Notes: a model not told the origin generated them from the sequence alone. A stretch of 64,000 nucleotides of DNA from Shinisaurus crocodilurus (GCA_021292165.1 CM037878.1:288720971-288784970), one strand, 5' to 3'. Positions 20,521 to 31,404 are shown, counted from the stretch's first letter. A program made the numbers and translations.

Positions 20521-20530
20521 AAAAAGAGGG
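20521..20530 (-). promoter_or_regulatory. RPS3: RPS3 transcription start with 5' TOP tract
   Basis: On minus, CCCTCTTTTT lies about 25-30 nt before the ATG. A C followed by a pyrimidine run at the cap site is the TOP element of ribosomal-protein mRNAs, through which LARP1/mTOR controls translation. The exact start C is inferred. Confidence 0.75.
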
Positions 20531-20550
20531 CGCTTCCGTCACCGCAGAGG

Positions 20551-20556
20551 ATTATA
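20551..20556 (-). promoter_or_regulatory. RPS3: TATA-like box of RPS3
   Basis: TATAAT on minus, about 25 bp upstream of the TOP tract, in an otherwise GC-rich CpG-island promoter. The position fits a TATA-like element, common in ribosomal protein genes. Confidence 0.55.
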
Positions 20557-20579
20557 GGGCCGTGCCAGCGCCGCTCACT

Positions 20580-20601
20580 ATTGGGCCGCGGTTATCACGT
20601 G
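20580..20601 (-). promoter_or_regulatory. RPS3: CCAAT box (20584-20580) and E-box CACGTG (20596-20601)
   Basis: CCAAT is on the RPS3 strand about 55 bp upstream of the start and could bind NF-Y. The palindromic CACGTG could bind USF or MYC/MAX. Both are motif-level calls. Confidence 0.5.
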
Positions 20602-20629
20602 GGGGGGGGGAGACAAGGGGAACCGCTAT

Positions 20630-20648
20630 GCATGCTGGGAAATGTAGT
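20630..20648 (-). promoter_or_regulatory. ZNF143/Staf-type motif 1 (ACTACATTTCCCAGCATGC)
   Basis: On minus it matches the vertebrate promoter motif ACTACAnnTCCCAGnATGC recognised by ZNF143 and THAP11. It lies about 100 bp upstream of the RPS3 start. No flanking arms of the foldback elements are present here. Confidence 0.65.
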
Positions 20649-20746
20649 CGGCGTCTTCTTGAAGCGTGCGCCTTGGGGGAATGGAACCGTCGCGCTCTTT
20701 CGCTAGTTCCGCTGGCTCAGACTGATCACCGGTGGTGCGCAAGGGC

Positions 20747-20764
20747 CTCCTGGGAAATGTAGTT
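20747..20764 (-). promoter_or_regulatory. ZNF143/Staf-type motif 2 (AACTACATTTCCCAGGAG)
   Basis: Second same-strand match about 117 bp further upstream. Paired sites of this kind are typical of housekeeping promoters. Confidence 0.6.
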
Positions 20765-20867
20765 TTTTCCCCCCCTAAGAGAGTTTGGTTAGTTAGGCCT
20801 TGAGAAATGACCAGGATATGTAATGTGTGCTATAATGTTAAATCAGTAAAACATTATTAATCACTTA

Positions 20868-20988
20868 GGGCGCAATCCTATGCATGTTTAGGCAGAAAAA
20901 ATTCCTGCAACTCTCAGCATTCCCCAGCCTAGGGCATGCTGGGAGTTGTAGGGCTTTTTTCTCTCTAAACATGTGCGGGATTGCACCC
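20868..20988. mobile_element. Harbinger-like foldback MITE (family B)
   Basis: GGGCGCAATCC to GGATTGCACCC with TTA on both sides (20865-20867, 20989-20991). Core CATGCTGGGAGTTGTAG. Confidence 0.8.
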
Positions 20989-21204
20989 TTAGCTATTAAT
21001 CACTTGAAGCATATATGCGTGTGTGCCCTGGGACTGGAAAGGGGAAGGGAAGCAGGTTCTGGCCTCCGCCATCAGCCAGGGTACATAGGACCCCGGGAGG
21101 TTGCACCCCCTGCCTCCCAGGCGTGATATCTGTGCAAAGGGGAGACCAACCTGGCCTCACCCATTGGATCTTCGCTATTAAACTTCCACATATGGAGGCA
21201 ACAT

Positions 21205-21450
21205 ATGAAAGCCACTGTGGTATAGCGGTTAGAGTGTTGGACTGGGATTTGGGAGATCCGGGTTCTAGTCCCCAGTTGGCCATGAAGCTCACTGGGTGAC
21301 ACTGGGCCAATCACTGACTCTCAGTCTAATCTACCTCACAGGGTTGTTGTGCGGATAAAATGGAGAGGAGGATTAGGATTATGTAAGCCGACTTCAGTTC
21401 CTTGCATGAGTGAAAAAAGGTGGGATATAAATATAATAGATAAATAGTTC
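21205..21450 (+). mobile_element. Sauria SINE
   Basis: GTGGTATAGCGGTTAGAGTG head, GGTTCTAGTCC B-box, GGGTTGTTGTGCGGATAAAA tail. Confidence 0.8.
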
Positions 21451-21623
21451 TGATTCTCAGATGCTAGTTAGGTCAACTAACAATGCAAAGGCCATCACAT
21501 TACTACTGTAAGGAAGTCAGTTTACGCTTCATGTATCATTACGCGGAGTTTCAAAAAGGGAGGCCTAGCTTGTGTTCCAGAAGAAGAACAAAGAAAGTAT
21601 CTGTTGTGTTCCTAAATGGGATC

Positions 21624-22053
21624 CAGGGGTGGTGCTAGGTACTGAAAAGATCCGGGGCTCAGGCCCACAGGACAAAAATAAAATGCACAAATTCTAAAGG
21701 CTCTCGCTGTGTTTGTCTGTAAAGGACCCTGTCTCCTAAGGAAACCCCTATTTGTAAAAATAAAAATAAAAAGGTGCATGGACAGGGGAGAGGAGGCCAT
21801 TTATTTCAGGGGGGGAAACTCCGATAGAAAGATTCAAGCCGGGGGCAGCAGGAGGTGAACCACATGTGGGCAAAAAGCCAGCTAATCCAGGGGGATCAGA
21901 TGCAACAGAGATCCTCAGGGCCCAGGACCCTTCTTTCAGCAAGTGCCCATGGACGGCAGGGTGGTAGGGCAGAGGGCCTCCCAGAGATTCAGGGCTCCAA
22001 ATGAAAGATTTGGGGCTCCAGCCCTAGTGGACCGCCCCCTAACACCGCCTCTG
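21624..22053. mobile_element. hAT-like element (family F)
   Basis: Ends CAGGGGTGGTGCTAGG and AACACCGCCTCTG. Flanks ATGGGATC and GCGGGATC agree at 6 of 8 bases. Related copies at 27.75-28.60 kb and 33394-33979. Non-coding. Confidence 0.65.
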
Positions 22054-22429
22054 GCGGGATCACTGTCTTCTCTGGAAAATAGCCTGGCTGGCTGAGCTGC
22101 TGGAGCAGGCCCCAAAGCTCCATAACACTGGTGGCAGCGCTGGGATCAGAGCTTAGCAGGCAGTGGATGGAGACAATGGCTGATGGGAGCAGAGATTAGG
22201 AGAGTGACACACAGCAGGTAACCTCAGGAGCAAAAGGAGGTAGGACAAGATGCCCTGTTTTTATGCCTGAACCATTCTCAGGGGTTGAGGAAGAATGGAG
22301 CTCCTAGACTACGCTTTTTGAATGTGCTGCCAGGGTGAATAGGGGGTCTGATTAGGAGAGAGTGCATTTCGTGGTGTTGCCCCTAAAAGAAAGAGCATGG
22401 CAAGTGTTTACTAGCCTGCTGCAGTGCAT

Positions 22430-22600
22430 AAGAACATCGGAAGAGCCCTGCTGGATGAGACCAAGGGTCCATCTAGTCCAGCATTCTGTTCCCACAGTGG
22501 CCAAACAGCTGCCCATGGAAAACCCACAAGCAGGACAGGAGTGCAACAGCACCCTCCCGCCCATGTTCCCCGGCAACTGGTGTACACAGCCATACTGCCG
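22430..22600 (-). mobile_element. CR1-like LINE 3' fragment
   Basis: AGAACATCGGAAGAGCCCTG start of the inverted 3' end, then GTCCATCTAGTCCAGCATTC. Same family as 4811-5150. Confidence 0.65.
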
Positions 22601-22921
22601 CCAAATACAGGGGGATTATAAACCTTTGAAAACTGTTTGTGTGTCTCCTTCCGGGGGAAGGGGAGGGGGAGGTAGGGAGGCTCAGCCAGCATCTCCGCCG
22701 CTAGCCTACTTCGGGGAAAGGGGAGGAGGGGGTGGCAGAGCTGGGCAGCTTCTCCTAGCGGAGGGAAGGGGAGGGGAGACAGAGCCCAACAGGCCTGCCC
22801 GAGCAGCCCTCGCCCTCTTTGAAGCCAAGCATCTGCTGAATTGCCCGCTCACAAGCACCCCCACCCAAAATATTAATTTCTGAATTCTGGGTAAAAACTG
22901 GGGGGGGGGTCCTCTTATTTA

Positions 22922-23165
22922 TATTTTATTTTTATTTTATTTATTACATTTATACCCCGCCTTCTTTCCTGCAAGGAACTCAAGGCGGCTTACATAATCC
23001 TTCTCTCCATTTTATCCTCACAACAACCCTGTGAGGTAGGTTAGGCTGAGAGGCAGTGACTGGCTCAAAGTCTCACCCAGTGAGTTTCATGGCCGAGCGG
23101 GGACTAGAACCCGGATCTCCTGAGTCCCAGTCCAACACTCACCACTACGCCACACTCAACCAGCC
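22922..23165 (-). mobile_element. Sauria SINE
   Basis: Inverted copy running from tail (TTACATTTATACCCCGCC) to head (CACTACGCCACACTC). Confidence 0.8.
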
Positions 23166-23539
23166 TTTTTTTCATGCAGGGAATGACGTTTTCATGCCTA
23201 ACCATGCATTGTTCATAGTGTGATTTTAAATTTAAGACTGATCTTCCTTGACTTTCTTGGTTTATTTTCTCATTTGCTAGCAACGTTAAACTAGAATGTG
23301 TCCAATCTCGAGGCTATCATTTCGTGTTAAAGAAATAAATAAATTCTTTGTGAATGTGAGTAATCCACTTTAACTTTTCAGGGGGGAAACCGGGCCGGAA
23401 ACTGTGGAGCCGCTAAGTTATTTCCCCCCAAAGGTCAGTGTGTCATAATTTTGCATATCTGTAGTAGGCACCATTAAAAGTTGTTACTGCGTACTGCTTA
23501 CATTTCCAGAGTTATAATTTCCAATTTCTTAATGGTTTT

Positions 23540-23790
23540 TTTTTTTAAATTCTATTTACATATGCCGCCTGTTTTCCTGCAAGGAACCCTAGGCAGCTGA
23601 CCTAGTTCTCCTCTCCCTTTTTATCAGAACAACAACCCCGTCAGGGATCGTGAGGGTGAGACTCATTGACTGGCCCAAAGAGTGGGGGGTAGAGAGCCAG
23701 TGTGGCGTAGCGGTGAGAGTGCTGGACTGGGACTCGGGAGATCCGGGTTCTAGTTCCCCCGCAGCCATGAAACCCACAGGGTGACTCTGA
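23540..23790. mobile_element. Two partial Sauria SINEs, head to head
   Basis: 23540-23683 is an eroded minus-strand tail half. 23693-23790 is a plus-strand 5' half (GAGCCAGTGTGGCGTAGCGG to the GGGTGACTCTGA region). Confidence 0.65.
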
Positions 23791-24110
23791 GTAATTACTT
23801 ACAGTAATTATACAATATAGAGCTGTAAGATAACAACAAGCAAGTACAGTGGAAATAAAGGGAATAAGTAATGCAAGGTTCTCAAACCTAGCTACACTGT
23901 CATATCTAGGTTTGGTGGAGAGATTCCTTTACCAAGGCTTTCCCCTAGCTCTTCTGCAGCTCTTTATTGAAAGTCAGACTCTCTTCTCTGCCTGCTGCAC
24001 CCTCTCCCCAATTTTGCGCTCTCTTGTCTGCCACATGCTGCAGCCCCTAAGAAGACCCCCAGCACCCTAGAAAGTCGCAATCATTTGACCGAAAACTCCA
24101 GAAATGAAAC

Positions 24111-24822
24111 TTAAACTATATCGGGTGAAAAGGAGGCTTTTTTCCCCCCATGAAAAGGAAAGTTAAATGCATAGCTCAGACAGCGCCAACATTGGTCAAG
24201 TTCTCCCAACTCTAGATGCCTTAAAGGATCACCTGGAGGACTGCGTACAGGAGATGGAACGTAAACCTGCATTTTGCCCGTATTCCCCTGCAAGAGCTAG
24301 AAACAAACAAGCACATGGCAGCAATTCGCAAAGACAAAAAGTATATGGCGGCATGCTTGCTTGTACCATCCTACAGGGACCATTTCCATAAGGGACTGAA
24401 GGAGAGGGGCGTGCGGTTATGGGTTGATGTCCGTGAATACATAGTGCGCCGCGCAATGATGGTTCCTAAGAACAGCTGTGAAGCCAGAGAAGCTAGTTCA
24501 CAGGAGACCGTTTCCACCGGTAGAACAAAGCAGAAGAGCACGCAGCATCAAGTGCAAGCAGCATCACCCCAGATGCCAGAAGAAGACGTTTCCAGCAAGG
24601 TCCCTTCTGAGGCAAGACTACTTTGCAGGCTGTATAAGGTTGGTTATGCAAAGCAGCAGCCCGTGCCACATTCATCCAGGAGCGAGGATCGACTGGACGT
24701 TGAAGCATCAGTGAGGCAAGACCTCAACTCGTATCTGAGGGGAAACTTTGAGCCGAAAGGCAACTCACCCACTCTCAGATCCGACCAAGTACCGGGAGGA
24801 TAGGCTCAGTCTGTGGCCCCGC
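24111..24822 (+). pseudogene. Degenerate hAT-type transposase relic
   Basis: Two overlapping open frames in different phases read like the middle of a hAT transposase: IGQVLPTLDALKDHLEDCVQ (frame of 24167), then MAACLLVPSYRDHFHKGLKE (frame of 24315) up to about 24803. The change of frame and the in-frame stop at 24801-24803 show it is broken. It abuts the CAGGGATG element beginning at 24823. Assigned from motif resemblance only. Confidence 0.5.
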
Positions 24823-25818
24823 CAGGGATGTTGAAGAGTCCTTGGTCTCGAGTCACGAGTCGAGTCACGAGTCTTTGGACCCGAGTCTTGAGTCCGAGTC
24901 CAAGTCCTTGGTCCAAAAAGGTGACTCACGAGTCACGAGTCACGAGTCACTCCCAAAGCTGAGTCCACGAGTCCCTATTAAAATCAATGGGATGTTTTCC
25001 CAACAAAATAAGGCTACTTCAGATGTGTGGCTTAAATAAATTCTAGGCACAAGTGTGCCTTTTTATTTCAAAACTCTGCAACTGATTTTGCAAAGAACAG
25101 ATCAGGCAGACAAACCCAAAATAACCAGGCAGGCAGAGGAGGCAGGGAACCCCAGAGGCAGAGGCCTTTGTCTTGGACAATTCAACTGCTGAACTGGTCA
25201 AGAAGAGACCAGGCAGGCAGAGGAGGCTGGGAACCCCAGACAGGCAGGCAGAGGCAGCCAAACCCAAAATGTCTGAAAGGTTGCATTTTAGGAAAATGAT
25301 TTTAAAAAATAAACTTTCTGTACTTCCTAAAACTTATCCATGTTGCATTTGAGGAACATGATTTTTTCTAAATGTTTGGCCCCCATTCTGGAACGGTGAG
25401 ATCTCATCACAATTCCACCCTCACTGAACACCCGCTCCGCTGGTGATGAACTTGCTGGAACCAGAAACACACTCAGAGCAGCCACACAGAGTAATCTCAG
25501 GTCCTTCTTCTGCCTCTCCCAAGTACGCAACACATCAATCAAAATAAATCTTGACACACTGTTGGGGCTGCACTCCTGGTAGCCGTCCATAGTGGCCGAG
25601 CAGCGGCACACCTCGCTTCCATGCGCTCTTCGCCGGCAATCACGCTCCTCTCCACTCCTTCTGGCATAGCCCAGGGATGTTGAAGAGTCCTTGGTCTTGA
25701 GTCCCGAGTCGAGTCTCAAGTCCCTTTAAAAATATTGGGACTCGAGTCCAAGTTGAGTCAGAGGGGGGACTCAGTCCGACTCACGAGTCGAGTCCTCGAG
25801 TCCGAGTCCCCATCCCTG
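24823..25818 (-). mobile_element. hAT element with GAGTC-rich ends and transposase C-terminus (family D)
   Basis: Terminal inverted repeats CAGGGATG and CATCCCTG, with subterminal arrays of GACTCGAGTCC/CACGAGTC units at both ends (about 24840-24980 and 25680-25810). The minus strand at 25719-25327 encodes a hAT C-terminal dimerisation segment, including LVPASSSPAERVFSEGG and RSRMGAKHLEKIMFLKCNM, so it derives from an autonomous hAT. No clear 8-bp duplication at the ends. Confidence 0.75.
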
Positions 25819-26951
25819 GGAATGAATGCCATGGGGATGGGACAGGAAAGCTTGGTGCTCCTGGTTTGACAAAGAAGACTGCAGGCAATGTTACTAACTC
25901 ACCTGTTATTTCTTCCTCCAATGCAGGTCTGTTTTGGAACACTTGGAAAAAGGCTGCAGCACGGCATCACAGTCGAAAGAACGGCGGCGATGAGAAAGCG
26001 AAGACGCTCTGTTGCCGTTCTAAATCGAAAAAAATCACTGGGAAAGAATGTTGATCACAAGGCTTGATTATAGTGCATGCTTTCGATAGAAGAATTACAG
26101 CAGTTAACACCCCATCCGTGGGGCAGAGGCAGTGGGGGACATTATAATGGGCTTCAACATTAAAAAGAGTGGCGCTCTGGGGTGTACGGTGGTACCAGGA
26201 GTTGAGTTTTGGTTCCAAGAAACCCAGGGTGGCTGGGTTACCCAGTGAGTTTCCTCTCCCATGTTACCTTCCCAACAACCCTGTGAGGTAGGCGAGTCTC
26301 AGTTTCCACGGATCCTCTTCAATCCATGGAGCACAGTCCTCTGCTTGACTGGATGTCCGAGGACAGTCCTGTCTGTGAAGGTGTCCCCAGTTTGAAAGGC
26401 TGTGCAGTGGGAAAGGTAAGGAGCCGTCATCGAAATGGAGAACAGAGTAGTTTTGTTTTTGTTTTGTTTTTTTAAAATCCATTAAGCTTACGCGCAGGTT
26501 TGATGGTGCAAAGGAGCAGAATTTTATAATTTTATTTTAAAATCAATTCATAGCTCCTTCCCGAAATCCAAAGTAATACCACCACCCCTATCCCTGTGCT
26601 GACTTTTTTTTTTGCAGGAGTGAGTGCCATTGAAGGCAATGTGATTTTCTTCTGAGTAGACCTGGATATCTGCATGTTTTTTAGCTTAGTTGTTCCTCAC
26701 CCAGCACTTGAAGGAACGTGAGAGGTTTTTGTGTTACTCACACATCCACACCTGTGCGCATTCGCAAATACTTTTTTAAAGAAAGAAAAGAAAAAAGCCC
26801 GGTAGGACACTTCCTCATTGCAGCGCCACTCGCCTGCCCCGCCCCCAGCCCAACACCCCACTGACACCACTCCTTCCTCCCCCCAGAACAGTACTGCAAG
26901 TTTGAAATGTATAACCGAAAAAAAACACAACATATAAAAAAGTTGTGATGT

Positions 26952-27122
26952 GACAATGGAACCAACTACCTTGGGAGGTGGTGGGCTCTCCCACTCTGGA
27001 GGCATTCAAGGTGCGGCTGGACAGCCATCTTGTCGGGGATGCTTTGACCTGGATTCCTGCATTGAGCAGGGGGTTGGACTCGATGGCCTGGTAGGCCCCT
27101 TCCAACTCTACTTTTCTATGAC
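26952..27122 (+). mobile_element. CR1 LINE 3' end
   Basis: CACTCTGGAGGCATTCAAGG to GGGGGTTGGACTCGATGGCC, then CCTTCCAACTCTAC and a TTCTATGA end. Confidence 0.75.
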
Positions 27123-27486
27123 TGGTCTAAAGAAATCCGGGATGTCACGGCAGAAATAGCGTGAGGAGTTCGGGGTGGGGTATGTGTCATGTGACACGCC
27201 AGTGAGTCGGGCATTACAATGCTGGAAGAAATCCCTAGTGTAGATCCACCCGTCAGGGTCAGGAGAAACTGCTTTATATATTGTTATGCTCACCCCAATG
27301 CGATGAATTGCAAGACATTCCAGCCAGGGCATGGCGCTTACCTGGGTTTGCTGGAAGGAGGTCACGCTGCAGGGTTATGGTGAATTCAATCTCCCACTCA
27401 AAAGGTCTGTAAAGGAAGGCCGGCAGCCCACCAAATACTCTTGCTCTGTATCCCACTCAAACACTGCAGCCTTTCACAGGCACTTA

Positions 27487-27726
27487 AGAGCCAGTGTGGC
27501 GCAGTGGTGAGAGTGTTGGCCTGGGACTTGGGAGATCCGGGTTCGAGTCCCCGCTCGGCCATGAAACTCACTGGGTGACTTTGGGCCAGTCACTGACTCT
27601 CAGCCTAACCTACCTCACAGGGTCGTTGTGAGGATAAAATGGGAGAGGAGGAGGAGGATTATGTAAGCCGACTTGGGTTCCTTGCAGGAAAAAAGGCGGG
27701 GGTATAAATATAATTAAATAAATTCA
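27487..27726 (+). mobile_element. Sauria SINE
   Basis: Complete copy: GAGCCAGTGTGGCGCAGTGG head, GGGTTCGAGTCC B-box, GTCGTTGTGAGGATAAAATG tail and AATTAAATAAA end. Confidence 0.85.
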
Positions 27727-27746
27727 ATCAGGTTTAACAGGTCTGC

Positions 27747-28602
27747 GGGGGCAGTGCTGGGGCTCGGGCAGGCCCACGGGACAAAAAAAGAGAGGCAAAA
27801 ATGTGCATATTATAATGTACATATGCTCTTAAGTCTCTTTCTGTGTGTGTCTGTAAAGGAGCCGCCCAGACTCTCTAAGGACACCCCTCTTTGTAAACAG
27901 GGATGAATGGACAGGGGAGAGGAGCACTTGATTTCAGCAAAAAACCTCAGGAAGAAAGATTTAGGGGACGGGGGGGGGCAACAGGAAGTGAAGCACATGT
28001 GGACCAAAAGCCACCTGATCCAGGGGGATCATGCAACAGAGATATCTACCCGGACACTACGCTCAACATCTGGGGCCCTCCTCCGACTGCCACCTCCAAG
28101 AGAGGCTCGGTTGGTGGCAACGAGGAGGAGGACCTTCTCAGTGGTAGCCCCCCAGTTATGGAATCAGCTCCCCACTGAGACCCGCCTGGCGCCAACCTTA
28201 CTATCTTTTCGGCGCCAGGTTAAGACTTCCCTCTATGCCAAGGCATTTAGTTAGGAGCTTGGAATAGCACGGGGGGGGATTGTCACCTGTAGGCTCAGTT
28301 TTATTGGCTTTTGTATTGTTATTTTAAACTGTGTTTTTAAATTTGGTTTTTAATTTTTTAAACTGTTTTGTATGTTTTAATGTTATGTATAGAGTGTTGT
28401 GAACCGCCCGGAGAGCTTCGGCTATGGGGCGGTATATAAATGAAATAAATGAATGAAATGAATGGCCTCGGTCCCTGCATTTCAGCAAGTGCCCCTGGAC
28501 AGCAGGGTGGTCGGATGCCGGTGGCATCCCAGAGATTCGGGCCACCAAATTAAAAATACGGGGCTCCAGCCCTAGTGTGCCATCCCCTAACACCCAACTC
28601 TG
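27747..28602. mobile_element. hAT-like element (family F) split by an L2-like LINE
   Basis: Left part 27747-28040 and right part 28467-28602 match the two halves of 21624-22053 (GGCCCACGGGAC and GGGGCTCCAGCCCTAGTG). The LINE lies between them. Confidence 0.6.
28041..28466 (+). mobile_element. L2-like LINE 3' end with ORF remnant
   Basis: Encodes the end of a LINE ORF (RRRTFSVVAPQLWNQLPTET, RRQVKTSLYAKAFS then stop at about 28254), followed by GAACCGCCCGGAGAGCTTCG and an AAATGAATGAA tail. Inserted in a family F hAT element. Confidence 0.7.
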
Positions 28603-29261
28603 GGTCCAGTGGAAACGATCCCAACAAATAAAATCTCCAATGAAAGATCTCAAAAGGAAAGGCAGCCCCGCAAATGCACTTCCTCTGGATCTATCCCACT
28701 CCAAAAAAAATGCCGCCTGAAACCTTTGCTTCCTTTCCGAGACACTTCGTTCGGATCACACAGCAATGTGGCCCCTTTCAGCTGCAAGGATCTCCCTGCC
28801 CAGGGGTAGGCAGACTTCAGGCTTGTTGTGGGACTGGGATCAGTGGGATGTGCTTTTCTTTTTCCCCACTAGAACCCAAAGGCTCACTACTTCGCAGCGC
28901 GAGCGGGCCAAGTGCAAAGTGGTAGCACACAGGGTGGACTTCGATTAGGATTAAGGAACAAGGGTGCTTCTGAGCATCTGCTCAGCTCGGACCAGGAATA
29001 TGTTTTCACGACCAGAACTGAGCTCACGCAAGAATCCACTTCATTTTAACAGTAACATTTAGGGGGGGGTGAGGAACCTATTTGTTGTTGTCCTTCCTCT
29101 TGTTAATGAGGAGTCAGACGTTCTCTCCCAGAGATCTGCAGGTTGATCGCAGAGTCATAGAATCATAGAAAGCGTAGAGTTGGAAGGGGCCTACACTATA
29201 GATTTAACTGGGTGTGTCTCAGTCATACCTGCTCTCCAGGGAATTATATCGAGTGAGGAAG

Positions 29262-29439
29262 GCCAATTCCCAGGATTCTTTGACAAGGCAGAACAAGAAT
29301 AGGAATGTTGTGTGGTGGATAATACTATAAAAAGGTATTGTGGAAGGCCAGTGCCATTGTTTGTTTTCCTATCACCTTTCCCGTGCCAGGACAAGCCCCA
29401 CTTGATAAACTTACTGTGTCAGGCAGGCTACCCTTAAAG
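29262..29439 (+). repeat. Repeat X, also present inverted at 43227-43407
   Basis: GGCCAATTCCCAGGATTCTT to AGGCAGGCTACCCTTAAAG. The same sequence is found in reverse complement inside the composite element at 43107-43514. It ends at the CCTTAAAG target of the adjacent foldback. Class unknown. Confidence 0.7.
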
Positions 29440-29574
29440 CAGTGTTCTCCAACCTTGGGTCCCCAGATGCTTTTGGCCTACAACTCCCAGCATGCCCCAG
29501 CCAGCGTAGCTGGCTGGGGCATGCTGGGAGTTGTAGGCCAAAAACATCTGGGGACCCAAGGTTGGAGAACACTG
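29440..29574. mobile_element. 135-bp hAT foldback MITE (family A)
   Basis: Ends CAGTGTTCTCC and GGAGAACACTG. Exact 8-bp duplication CCTTAAAG at 29432-29439 and 29575-29582. Confidence 0.9.
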
Positions 29575-29645
29575 CCTTAAAGGAACAGAATCAGAGGCAC
29601 TGCACACAGCAATGTCTCTCAATTTAATATAGCTAATGAGACATG

Positions 29646-30674
29646 AGAGCCAGTGTGGCGTAGTGGTGAGAGTGTTGGACTGGGTCCCGCAGGGATGTTG
29701 AAGAGTCCTTGGTCTCGAGTCACGAGTCGAGTCACGAGTCCTTGGACCCGAGTCTCGAGTCCGAGTCCTTGGTCCAAAATGGTGACTCACGAGTCACGAG
29801 TCACTCCCAAAGCTGACTCCACGAGTCCCTATTAAAATCAATGGGGGGTTTTTCCCAACAAAATAAGGCTATTTCAGATGTGTGGCTTAAATAAATTCTA
29901 GGCACAAGTGTGCCTTTTTATTTCAAAACTCTGCCACTGATTTTGACAAGAACAGACCAGGCAGACAAACCCAAAATAACCAGGCAGGCAGAGGAGGCAG
30001 GGAACCCCAAAGCAGGCAGGCAGAGGCCTTTGTCTTGGACAATTCAAACTGTGGAACTGGTCAAAAAGAGACCAGGCAGGCAGAGGAGGCTGGGAACCCC
30101 AGACAGGCAGGCAGAGGCAGCCAAACCCAAGATGTCTGAAAGGTTGCATTTTAGGAAAATGATTTTAAAAAATAAACTTGCTGTACTTCCTAAAACTTAT
30201 CCATGTTGCATTTGAGGAACATGATTTTTTCTAAATGTTTGCCCCCCCCCCCCCATTCTGGAACGGTGAGGTCTCATCACAATTTCACCCTCACTCTTCG
30301 CCGGCGATCGCACTTCTCTCCACTCCTTCTGGCACAGCCCAGGGATGTTGAAGAGTCCTTGGTCTCGAGTCCTGAGTCGAGTCTCGAGTCCCATTAAAAA
30401 TATTGGGACTAGAGTCCGAGTCAGAGGGGGGACTCAGTCCGACTCACGAGTCGAGTCCTCGAGTCTGAGTCCCCATCCCTGGGACTCGGGAGATCCGGGT
30501 TCAAGTCCCCACTCGGCCATGAAACTCACTGGGTGACTTTGGGCCAGTCACTGACTCTCAGCCTAACCTACCTCACAGGGTTGTTGTGAGGATACAATGG
30601 AGAGGAGGAGGATTATGTAAGCCGCTTCCTTGCAGGAAAAAAGGTGGAGTATTAATATAATAAATAAATAACAA
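29646..30674 (+). mobile_element. Sauria SINE interrupted by a family D hAT element
   Basis: SINE head at 29646-29689 (GAGCCAGTGTGGCGTAGTGG) stops at GGACTGGG, and the remainder resumes at 30482 (ACTCGGGAGATCCGGGTTC) through a GATAC-variant tail to 30674. Confidence 0.85.
29690..30481. mobile_element. hAT element, internally deleted copy of family D
   Basis: CAGGGATG to CATCCCTG ends with GAGTC-rich subterminal arrays, matching 24823-25818, but the segment with most of the transposase coding is missing around 30296. A short remnant (RPHRSRMGG) remains on minus. Nested in a Sauria SINE. Confidence 0.8.
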
Positions 30675-30871
30675 GATGATAAACTTGATATATTACCTAG
30701 TTGCCTTTCAAGACTGTGGTCCTCCTTCTAAGACAGCTTACAATATAAAAAAGAGACTTTCAGAATCAAATTATGACAGCATGAGCATCTTTGATTTAAA
30801 CAATCTCAAAAAATCAGGTAAAATAAAATACTATATCAAATATCTGCAGCCTGGCTGGGGCATGAATCATA

Positions 30872-31001
30872 GAATCATAGAAAAGTAGAGTTGGAAGGGG
30901 CCTACAAGGCCATCGAGTCCAACCCCCTGCTCAATGCAGGAATCTTCATGCTGGGAGTTGTAGGCCAAAAACATCTGGGGACCCAAGGTTGGAGGACACT
31001 G
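30872..31001. mobile_element. CR1 3' end (minus) fused to a family A half-foldback
   Basis: 30872-30946 is an inverted CR1 tail (GAATCATAGAAAAGTAGAG). 30947-31001 is only the right arm of the foldback (CATGCTGGGAGTTGTAGG to GGACACTG). Confidence 0.65.
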
Positions 31002-31204
31002 CTTTAGAGAGTGGTGCATGCAAACCTGGAAGAAAACAAAGCACTGGAAGAAAACAAAGCCAATTTCCTCCAAATAATCCTGCAAAAACACAGCAACTTT
31101 TAAAATCTCATACAGTGTTGGCCATACCTTCCTTTCCAAACCCCATTACCTCCTCCCCTCCCCTCTGTCACTTTTCCCTAACGTTTTCATAGTATGGTTT
31201 TCTG

Positions 31205-31365
31205 ATGCCACATGTGGGCTCTCCCACGCTGAAGGCATTCAAGATGCAGCTGGACAGCCATCTGTCAGGGATGCTTTAACTTGGATTCCTGCATTGAGCA
31301 GGGGGTTGGACTCGATGGCCTTGTAGGCCCCTTCCAACTCTACGTATTCTATGATTCTATGGGAG
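31205..31365 (+). mobile_element. CR1 LINE 3' end
   Basis: GGGCTCTCCCACGCTGAAGG to GGCCCCTTCCAACTCTACG with the ATTCTATGATTCTATG tail repeat typical of CR1. Confidence 0.85.
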
Positions 31366-31404
31366 AGAACAATGTTGCAATAAAAAGTGCGTTTGGGGAT
31401 CATG

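Noticed and set aside
20747..21126. Divergent plus-strand gene sharing the RPS3 promoter
   Set aside because: No conserved exon, splice structure or start context seen on plus; only MITE and SINE sequence follow.
24840..30480. Spaced GAGTC/CACGAGTC repeats resembling a CRISPR-like array
   Set aside because: Units are irregular, have no uniform spacers, lie inside hAT ends and the genome is eukaryotic.
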